Shown in pieces: positions 57,902 to 64,000 of a DNA stretch of 64,000 bases (positions within the stretch are counted from its first letter, which is position 1; each line of letters opens with the position of its first letter). Source of the stretch: Ureibacillus endophyticus (GTDB lineage Bacteria; Bacillota; Bacilli; Bacillales_A; Planococcaceae). The notes beneath the pieces were generated by a model. It was given only the letters and a program-made list of their open reading frames with translations. It ran no database searches and had not been told where the DNA came from. A program made the position numbers and the translations under genes. The DNA is taken from the NCBI RefSeq assembly GCF_003628435.1, contig NZ_RBZN01000009.1, positions 1 to 64,000 of the forward strand, in the 5' to 3' direction.

Positions 57902-58057
57902 TTGTCAGAGACGAATGTTGTTACTTTACATATGTAGTAATATAAGAGCTGACGCCGTCGAGGTAAATGATATAGAATACCGAACTAACTCAAGTTCCCT
58001 CAGAGGTGCATAAGAGGGTAAATTTTCTGACAAAGTATTGTTGATTGCGCTGTCTCT
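57902..58057. ncRNA. Candidate structured RNA with two exclusive stems (type unknown)
   Basis: On the plus strand TTGTCAGA (57902-57909) pairs with TCTGACAA (58026-58033). Inside are TTACT/AGTAA and CCCTC/GAGGG hairpins. The overlapping AGAGAC (57907-57912) can instead pair with GTCTCT (58052-58057), so the two stems exclude each other. I do not recognise the class and no gene follows on this strand. The rest of the 57644-58459 gap is AT-rich with only the doubtful frame at 58157. Confidence 0.35.
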
Positions 58058-58156
58058 CCTTATAAATGAAAGAAAAGTGAAACATGGCTTTGGGTATTAT
58101 TTTTCCATTTCATGAACTGTTAGAATTGACCTTTTTTAAAGCAACTCCAAAATTGA

Positions 58157-58372
58157 TCAATTCCTATTGAAAGTGAATTTTTTGCTGTAAAAACTTTTCG
58201 AAATTAAAGTCCTTTCCTTCGATAAATATGGAAAATCTTCTTTATACATTTCCCCACCAGCATTTTTATAGATTTGAAATCCTTTTAGAATTTGCTCTTT
58301 TATAAAAGTATGGATCCTTCTATATGGATTATTTATAAAAGATACAACCCTTCTTCGTGAAATTTTCTCCAA
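58157..58372 (-). CDS. Doubtful 71-residue basic ORF
   Basis: A TTG-initiated frame of 71 residues, very basic, rich in Lys, Phe and Tyr, with no recognised domain and no clear ribosome binding site. It lies between the helicase terminator and the RNA candidate. It may be a remnant of a larger gene or chance. Confidence 0.2.
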   Translation of the reverse strand: MEKISRRRVVSFINNPYRRIHTFIKEQILKGFQIYKNAGGEMYKEDFPYLSKERTLISKSFYSKKFTFNRN

Positions 58373-58427
58373 AATACTGGAAACTCTATTATTATCCTTA
58401 TGTTAATAGTTTTGAACATATGACATA

Positions 58428-58462
58428 TTAAAAGGTGCCAACCTAGAAGATTGACACCTTTA
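58428..58462 (-). terminator. Terminator of the helicase gene
   Basis: AAAGGTGCCAA and TTGACACCTTT pair (one mismatch), overlapping the stop codon; CCTTTTAAT follows on the minus strand. Confidence 0.7.
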
Positions 58463-60610
58463 ATCTATTTCTAAGAACCCTTGCTTTAAACAAGTTGAGA
58501 TTAGAAATTTCTTATGGGATTGTTCAAAACAAATTTCTACCATTTCATCATCAATAAAAACAATTTCACCTGAACCAAATACAATATGCTTTACTTGAAG
58601 ACCAATTTTTAATATTGATCTTTCTTTAATGCCATTTGGATTAATAGGTTTTTCTTTTACCTTTTTCTCTTGTTTGCTCGGTTTCTTTTGTTCGTTTGGA
58701 TGTATAATTTTGTAAACTTGGTCGATGAATTCTGATTTTTTTACGGGAGCATGGAATTTTCTTTCATAAGAGATTAATTCTAAATGAGCAATGGCTCTTG
58801 TCATGCCCACATAAAATAGGCGCACCTCTTCTTCCCTTTCTTCCTCTGCCCCTTCATCTTCCTCTTTTGATTTGGAAGGGATAATACCATCGATTAAATC
58901 TATCATATAAACAGTTTGGAATTCCAAACCTTTTGAGCTATGTAACGTTGAAAAAGTAACAGCATTTTCACCTTTATTGAATTTTGATGTTTTCATTAAA
59001 GCATCCAAATGATTTAGACGGTTTACAAAATCTACCATTGTTTCAGTGGAGTCAGCAATTTGTTCAAGTGTATTTAAAATCTCTACTAGATTGTTCAAAT
59101 TATAGCCGAACTTCTCACTTCGAAATTCAAGGACACGTTCAAACCCTAAATCATCCCGAATCATTTGAAGAATACGTTTTGGTGTTGCATCATGCATTCG
59201 CTCATATGTCTTCTTAAAGTGTTGAATTTTCTTTTTTTGATACTCTTCTAGCTTGACGAAGGATAAGAGATTATCAAAAACCGATTCGTTATTTCGTACT
59301 CTTTTTAATTCTTCCATTTGGGATAACTTGAGATAGCCATTAAATTTTGAATAGATTCTCTCAAACACATCGACACGACTCGTATTATAAGAAAGGCGCA
59401 TGAAATTTTTTATATCTTCCACTACCCAATGGTGAAAGAAACGATTGTCCACATCTTTCATGTAAAAAGGAATATTAGCTTTTTCAAATGCGTCCAGTAA
59501 CAAAATGGCGGAACTATTATTTCGATATAAAATCGCAACATCTTGAAGGTTATCCATCTTTGAAATTTGCTTAATTAAATAATTAGATTGAAGTTTGTAA
59601 TCTTGCAAAGTTTTTATTTTAATCGGTTTATGGGGCAGGTTGTTGGTAAACATGTTTTTGTTATAACGTTTTTTATTTTGTTGAATAAACTTGTTTGCCA
59701 CTTCCACAATGTCTTTTGTAGATCGGTAATTTTGAACCATCATTAATATCTTGGCATTCGGGTAAATTTGTTTAAAGTCCAATAAATACTCAGGTTCTGC
59801 TCCTCGCCAACTGTAAATGGACTGGTCTTCATCTGCAACAACACATAGGTTTTGATGTTTGTTTACTAATTTCTCAATGATGTAATGCTGTACCAATGAT
59901 GTATCTTGACTTTCATCTGTCAGGACGTAATCATATCTCTGTTGGTATCTACTTAAAATGTCCTGATTGTTTTCTAAGACTTGGTTGGCGATGATAAGCA
60001 TATCATCAAAATCGAGTAGCAATTTTGGTGTGCCACTATTTTTAAAAGTCTCGTAACGTTTGATAATTTCTTCTTTTTTCGGAATTTTAATTCCTACAGA
60101 ACCCCATTCATTTTCAGGAATTAATTTATTTTTGATATAGCTAATAAAGGTGATTAATTCCTCTAACTGATCCTCTGTAATAGGTTCATTGTTAATGGCT
60201 TTGTATAAATCCCGCAAAATCATTTTTTTATTTAAGCCTTCATTCGTTCCTTCGATGAGTTGATAATCAATTCGTTGTTTCGCGAAGTATTCCCGAACCA
60301 CTCGATAGGCAAGGCTATGGATTGTCGAAAAGTCGACTAGCGGTAGGTTCGGGAAAAACCGTTGAAAGCGCTCTTCCATATCCTTTGCAGACGCTCTACT
60401 AAACGTAACGGCTTTAATTCTTGAAGGATCAACACCGAGTACCTCTATTAAATACCCTATTTTCATAATAATCGTTGTTGTTTTTCCAGACCCAGGTGAA
60501 GCAAGTAATAAAAGAGGCCCATCATTCGTTAATACCGCTTCTTTTTGTACGTCATTGAGTATTACGCCTAATTCATTTTTCTTTTTCGTGAAAAAATCTA
60601 TGTACTGCAT
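58460..60610 (-). CDS. UvrD/Rep-family DNA helicase (YjcD-like)
   Basis: A 716-residue superfamily 1A helicase. Q-motif ILNDVQKEAV, Walker A ASPGSGKTT (about 34-42), motif Ia, Walker B VLTDESQDTS, motif III ADEDQSIYSWRG, motif IV, motif V TLHSSKGLEF and motif VI VGMTRA are all visible. The end (about 650-716) is a basic Lys/Pro linker and a small beta domain like the PcrA Tudor-type tail. Length and tail match YjcD of B. subtilis. It unwinds DNA, probably in repair or replication restart. ATG 60610 with AAGGGG upstream is chosen over the longer frame to 60685. Confidence 0.92.
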   Translation of the reverse strand: MQYIDFFTKKKNELGVILNDVQKEAVLTNDGPLLLLASPGSGKTTTIIMKIGYLIEVLGVDPSRIKAVTFSRASAKDMEERFQRFFPNLPLVDFSTIHSLAYRVVREYFAKQRIDYQLIEGTNEGLNKKMILRDLYKAINNEPITEDQLEELITFISYIKNKLIPENEWGSVGIKIPKKEEIIKRYETFKNSGTPKLLLDFDDMLIIANQVLENNQDILSRYQQRYDYVLTDESQDTSLVQHYIIEKLVNKHQNLCVVADEDQSIYSWRGAEPEYLLDFKQIYPNAKILMMVQNYRSTKDIVEVANKFIQQNKKRYNKNMFTNNLPHKPIKIKTLQDYKLQSNYLIKQISKMDNLQDVAILYRNNSSAILLLDAFEKANIPFYMKDVDNRFFHHWVVEDIKNFMRLSYNTSRVDVFERIYSKFNGYLKLSQMEELKRVRNNESVFDNLLSFVKLEEYQKKKIQHFKKTYERMHDATPKRILQMIRDDLGFERVLEFRSEKFGYNLNNLVEILNTLEQIADSTETMVDFVNRLNHLDALMKTSKFNKGENAVTFSTLHSSKGLEFQTVYMIDLIDGIIPSKSKEEDEGAEEEREEEVRLFYVGMTRAIAHLELISYERKFHAPVKKSEFIDQVYKIIHPNEQKKPSKQEKKVKEKPINPNGIKERSILKIGLQVKHIVFGSGEIVFIDDEMVEICFEQSHKKFLISTCLKQGFLEID

Positions 60611-60660
60611 TTCATATAAACCCCTTGCTAGAATAACTATGATATTAAGGATAACATATA

Positions 60661-60692
60661 AAATCGATTGCTCCATATTAGGCAATCGATTT
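60661..60692 (-). terminator. Bidirectional terminator between the DUF6141-like gene and the helicase gene
   Basis: AAATCGATTGC and GCAATCGATTT form a perfect 11-bp stem with A/T runs on both sides. Confidence 0.8.
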
Positions 60693-60697
60693 TTGTT

Positions 60698-61210
60698 TTA
60701 CATATTCATTTTTCCCACATCTAAAGCCTTTATCAACTCATTGGGATTTTGAGATCCTAGCACGATGACCTTTTTATTCGTTAGTTTTAATTTTATTCCT
60801 TTATTCCCACTCATAATATAACCCGTCTCGCCATGTATGTTTACACGGATACCAGTTCCGCCAAATTGTGCGATTAGTTTGTAGGTTATGACAGTGTAAT
60901 TTTCGATTTCATTGAATGGAATCCTTTTATAATTAAAGTGAAATGGCATATAACGTATATAAAGCCCATCATAACGCACCTCTGTTATGAGCTTCATGAA
61001 GAAACACAAGCAAAGTGGAAAGATTATTCCAAAAACAAGCCAAAAAATAATCAAAAGAAAGTCAGGAGCTGGTTTATTACCAAATGGAATTCCTAAAAGG
61101 ATTTGTTGGATAAAACCAAACCAATTTATTGCCGCGATGAATAAAATCAACACCCAAATCCAAATTTGCCTTGGCCATTGAACTTCTCGGAAAATAACTT
61201 GTTCATTCAT
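60698..61210 (-). CDS. DUF6141-like membrane protein
   Basis: A 170-residue protein with two membrane spans (about 17-40 and 52-75), then a cytosolic beta-rich domain of about 95 residues ending in LGSQNPNELIKAL, similar in outline to bacterial PH-like domains. I believe this is the DUF6141 family; from memory only. Function unknown. It is encoded just upstream of the helicase gene, with a terminator between. Confidence 0.65.
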   Translation of the reverse strand: MNEQVIFREVQWPRQIWIWVLILFIAAINWFGFIQQILLGIPFGNKPAPDFLLIIFWLVFGIIFPLCLCFFMKLITEVRYDGLYIRYMPFHFNYKRIPFNEIENYTVITYKLIAQFGGTGIRVNIHGETGYIMSGNKGIKLKLTNKKVIVLGSQNPNELIKALDVGKMNM

Positions 61211-61332
61211 TACCTAAGCCCCCCTTTTGATTGTAGTTTAACATAACTAGTATGTAAGACCCCTTAACAAGCTAGTACTCTTTTGTTACACTGGATTTGA
61301 AAAATCTTCCTTTAGTGTAAGGAGTGGTGATC

Positions 61333-61953
61333 ATGAATGAATTTTTTACTTTTCTGCTATTATCGTTATTTGTTGTGATGAGTCCTGGCATTGACACTGC
61401 CCTTATAACGAAACGAACGATTTCTGATGGAAGAAAAGATGGCTATCAAATGGCACTTGGAATTACTACAGGTTCTTTGGTGCATACGTTTGCTGCAGCA
61501 TTCGGTCTTTCAGCAATTTTAATGAAATCGGCGGTTGCCTTTGAAATTGTTAAATATGTCGGAGCCATTTACTTAATTTATCTTGGTGTATCATCTTTTA
61601 TTACTAGAAAGAAGAAAGCGGTAAGTGATGAGGAAGAAAATCTTGACGAAATAAAAAAATCGGCCTTTAAACAAGGACTTTTATCCAATGTGTTAAATCC
61701 AAAAGTTGCGATGTTTTTCTTAACTTTTTTACCGCAGTTTGTGAAAGTTGGAGAAAATGCAACAAAACAACTTGTAATTATGGGCGTTATCTATACCCTT
61801 CTTTCGATTTCATGGTTTTTCATTTATGTATTTTTCATCAATTATTTAAGAGAATGGTTGATGTCTCCAAAAGTACAAAGAGTAATGGAAAAAGCAACAG
61901 GACTTGTGTTAATCGGGTTTGGAATAAAGTTGGCTATGGATTCGCGGCATTAA
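61333..61953 (+). CDS. LysE/RhtB family amino-acid exporter
   Basis: A 206-residue membrane protein with about six spans. The N-terminal MSPGIDTALITKRTISDGRKDGYQMALGITTGSLVH is the family signature, and GAIYLIYLG follows. It exports amino acids or related metabolites; the substrate is unknown. AAGGAG lies nine bases before ATG 61333; the GTG at 61324 is too close to it. Ends at a strong bidirectional terminator. Confidence 0.92.
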   Translation: MNEFFTFLLLSLFVVMSPGIDTALITKRTISDGRKDGYQMALGITTGSLVHTFAAAFGLSAILMKSAVAFEIVKYVGAIYLIYLGVSSFITRKKKAVSDEEENLDEIKKSAFKQGLLSNVLNPKVAMFFLTFLPQFVKVGENATKQLVIMGVIYTLLSISWFFIYVFFINYLREWLMSPKVQRVMEKATGLVLIGFGIKLAMDSRH

Positions 61954-61956
61954 AAT

Positions 61957-61990
61957 AAAAATGAGATTGCTCGATGCAATCTCATTTTTT
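61957..61990. terminator. Bidirectional terminator between lysE-like and arsB-like genes
   Basis: AAAATGAGATTGC and GCAATCTCATTTT pair perfectly, flanked by A and T runs. Confidence 0.9.
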
Positions 61991-61992
61991 CA

Positions 61993-63282
61993 TCAGAAGG
62001 TTACTAGTGTTATATACAACCCTAACAATGTAATAAATAGAATTGGAATTGTTAAAACAATCCCCGTTTTAAAATAGGTACCCCAGGAGATTTTAAGGTC
62101 TTTTTTGAGTAGTACGTGAAGCCAAACTAATGTTGCTAAGGAACCAATTGGAGTAATTTTTGGACCTAAATCCGAACCAATTACATTCGCATATATCAAT
62201 GCTTCTTTTACAAGACCAGTAGTATTTGTTTCCGCAATTGCAAGGGCATCAATCATGACAGTTGGCAAATTGTTCATAACCGAAGATAAGAATGCTGCGA
62301 CAAAGCCCATTCCCATTGTTGCAATGAACAATCCTTTATTAGCAAAGGCTTCTATCAAGCTAGATAATGAATTTGTAAACCACGCATTCCCCACACCATA
62401 AACCACAAGATACATTCCGATAGAGAAAAATACAATATTCCACGGTGCCCCTTTAATTACGGACTTCGTATTAACTACACTACTTCTTCTTGCCATTAAT
62501 AAAAAGAAGATTGCGATAATCCCCGCAATAAAGGATACAGGCGTATGTATAAATTCACTTGTAAAATAACCAATTAATAATAGGGCAAGGACATACCATG
62601 AAAGGTGGAACATTTTTAAATCTTTAATGGCTTCTTTTGGATTTTTTAATTTAGATAAATCATATCTTTTTGGGATACTGTTTCTAAAATAAATTAATAA
62701 AACCGATATCGTTGCGATTAATGAAAAGATGTTTGGAATAATCATTCTCGATGCATATTCCACAAAGCCAATGTCAAAGTAGTCGGCAGAAACAATGTTC
62801 ACTAAGTTACTAATAATGAATGGTAATGATGTTGTATCGGCAATGAATCCACTTGCCATGATAAATGGAAAAATCATTACTTCTTTAAAATCTAAATTAC
62901 GAACCATCGCTAAAACAATCGGTGTTAAAATTAATGCTGCTCCATCATTGGCAAAAAGTGCTGAAACCACTGCCCCTAAAACGGAAACATAAATAAACAT
63001 AATAATGCCATCGCCTTTTGCAGCTCTGGCCATGTGTAGTGCAGCCCAATCAAATAATCCAATTTCATCTAAGATTAATGAAATGATAATGATCGCGATA
63101 AACGTTAATGTTGCGTTCCATGTGATGCCAACTACTTCAGAAACATCATGAAAATCAACAACTCCTAAGATTAATGCCAATATTGCACCACCACAAGCAG
63201 ACCAACCGATATTCAGTCCCCTTGGCTGCCATATGACAAAAATCAAAGTAACAATAAAAATTAATGTTGCTAATATTGCCAT
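61993..63282 (-). CDS. arsB: ArsB-type arsenite efflux transporter
   Basis: A 429-residue membrane protein with about 11-12 spans, matching ArsB/ion-transporter family arsenite efflux pumps. Landmarks are RPRGLNIG-like [44 protein letters not shown] and [14 protein letters not shown]. It expels arsenite or antimonite using the membrane potential. No arsR or arsC gene is adjacent, so it is not in a classical ars operon. GAAAGGA precedes ATG 63282; longer frames to 63381 are unlikely. Confidence 0.88.
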   Translation of the reverse strand: MAILATLIFIVTLIFVIWQPRGLNIGWSACGGAILALILGVVDFHDVSEVVGITWNATLTFIAIIIISLILDEIGLFDWAALHMARAAKGDGIIMFIYVSVLGAVVSALFANDGAALILTPIVLAMVRNLDFKEVMIFPFIMASGFIADTTSLPFIISNLVNIVSADYFDIGFVEYASRMIIPNIFSLIATISVLLIYFRNSIPKRYDLSKLKNPKEAIKDLKMFHLSWYVLALLLIGYFTSEFIHTPVSFIAGIIAIFFLLMARRSSVVNTKSVIKGAPWNIVFFSIGMYLVVYGVGNAWFTNSLSSLIEAFANKGLFIATMGMGFVAAFLSSVMNNLPTVMIDALAIAETNTTGLVKEALIYANVIGSDLGPKITPIGSLATLVWLHVLLKKDLKISWGTYFKTGIVLTIPILFITLLGLYITLVTF

Positions 63283-63431
63283 TTTATAAATCCTTTCTAT
63301 CTCCCGTAAGCTCTTATATAAATTCTGTTTTATATTATTCTTCTTTTTTACTAATTTCAATCTAAATTTGTTCGTTTCCAAGGTTCTATTAATCTGTTAG
63401 AATATGACGATATTAGAAAAGGAGGATTGTA

Positions 63432-64000
63432 ATGGATCAAAAGCAACCGTTATGGATACAGGAGTATATTGATTCCCCTGAAAAACAACAACAGCTTTAT
63501 AAAAAGACACTATTCATTGTTATTCTGTCTCAAATTTTCGGAGGGGCGGGACTAGCGGCAGGCATTACGGTCGGCGCACTTATTGCACAGGATATGCTTG
63601 GAACCGAAAGTGTAGGGGGTATTCCAGTAGCCCTTCTTACATTAGGGTCGGCAGGAGCAGCTCTTCTTGTCGGTCGTCTATCACAACGATTCGGTCGAAG
63701 ATTTGGACTTGCAGCAGGTTTTCTAACGGGAGGCTTAGGTGCAAGTGGTGTCATATTGGCTACATTATTCAATAGCATCCTTTTATTATTTTTGTCTTTA
63801 TTTTTATATGGTTCAGGTACTGCTACCAATTTACAGGCTCGATATGCTGGTACGGACTTAGCCTCTCCAAAGCAGCGCGGAACAGCCATTAGTATGGCAA
63901 TGGTATTTACGACTTTAGGGGCTGTTGCTGGTCCAAATTTAGTTGATGTGATGGGTAATTTTGCAACATCCATTGGTATCCCAACATTAGCTGGTCCATT
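63432..64000 (+). CDS. MFS transporter, N-terminal part (runs off the window)
   Basis: The frame opens at ATG 63432 with GGAGG seven bases upstream and stays open to the window end (at least 189 residues). A short polar N-terminus is followed by about five membrane spans. The major-facilitator motif A is visible after span 2 as GRLSQRFGRRFG. It is a secondary transporter of unknown substrate; the 3' part lies beyond 64000. Divergent from arsB. Confidence 0.85.
   Translation, partial: MDQKQPLWIQEYIDSPEKQQQLYKKTLFIVILSQIFGGAGLAAGITVGALIAQDMLGTESVGGIPVALLTLGSAGAALLVGRLSQRFGRRFGLAAGFLTGGLGASGVILATLFNSILLLFLSLFLYGSGTATNLQARYAGTDLASPKQRGTAISMAMVFTTLGAVAGPNLVDVMGNFATSIGIPTLAGP

Noticed and set aside
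57902-58057. A known riboswitch (SAM, TPP, purine, c-di-GMP, T-box)
   Set aside because: None of their conserved words are present and no gene follows.
63530-63973. Minus-strand frame of 147 residues
   Set aside because: It is the antisense of the MFS transporter gene, whose plus frame shows membrane spans, motif A and a ribosome site.

Overview
This 64 kb window comes from a low-GC, endospore-forming Gram-positive bacterium of the Bacillales. Two complete spore-germinant receptor operons (gerA/B/C type), the sporulation/soil-Bacillales genes xpaC-telA, yozE-like, ypmS/ypmR-like and msrA-msrB, AGGAGG-type ribosome binding sites, and frequent TTG/GTG starts all point there. Gene content most resembles Planococcaceae-type genera (Lysinibacillus, Solibacillus, Ureibacillus); that placement is inference. 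I saw no rRNA, tRNA, transposase, integrase or prophage structural gene.

Layout. (1) 1-7941, minus: a compact five-gene island ending in a clear terminator. In transcription order it encodes a 1390-residue DUF4062-STAND NTPase-TPR protein, a cytosolic Amidase_3, a class III nucleotide cyclase with TPRs, a Pycsar-effector-like membrane protein, and a macro-like protein behind a hairpin. I read it as an undescribed, Pycsar-related conflict or signalling system, and it is the most interesting locus here. (2) 8276-12320: a YdjG/YdjI-like zinc-ribbon/SPFH membrane pair and a secreted metallo-beta-lactamase-fold hydrolase with a DUF3006 partner. (3) 12550-20394, mostly plus: ABC-F protein YkpA, a lipoprotein, a cold-shock gene with a long structured leader, DUF1033, a soluble chemoreceptor with a C-terminal zinc-binding domain, an acylphosphatase-like protein and xpaC-telA. 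(4) 20977-25800, minus: an ECF sigma/anti-sigma pair and an amino-acid ABC transporter under a lysine riboswitch. (5) 25992-35562, minus: odhAB, an ArlRS-like two-component system, a PAS-GGDEF diguanylate cyclase and dapF. (6) 35907-48995: an acetyltransferase, a stand-alone MurG, the first ger operon (A-B-C), a CAP-domain protein, a COG0523 GTPase, CtpB-like protease, deoD, a YozE-like protein and a membrane chemoreceptor. (7) 50379-64000: the second ger operon (B-A-C, with an Asn/Gln-rich tail), msrAB, ypmS-ypmR, a CPBP protein, a UvrD-like helicase, LysE and ArsB transporters and the start of an MFS transporter.

Two non-coding repeat families run through the window. One has a 52-bp period and a small palindrome in each unit, and forms three intergenic arrays (about 14.3, 42.2 and 49.1-50.2 kb). 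The other is a modular multi-hairpin element with GTGAGCGGAC/GTCCGCTCAC ends. It occurs as a long+short pair in two convergent intergenic gaps (20.4-20.85 and 36.56-37.07 kb). Neither is explained by the coding content.

Other oddities are a frameshifted calcium-binding Excalibur tail at an A7 tract, genes whose best start codon is ATT or ATA, and a switch-like unassigned RNA candidate at 57.9 kb. All positions were read by eye from the sequence. Family assignments rest on recognised motifs, not on database searches.
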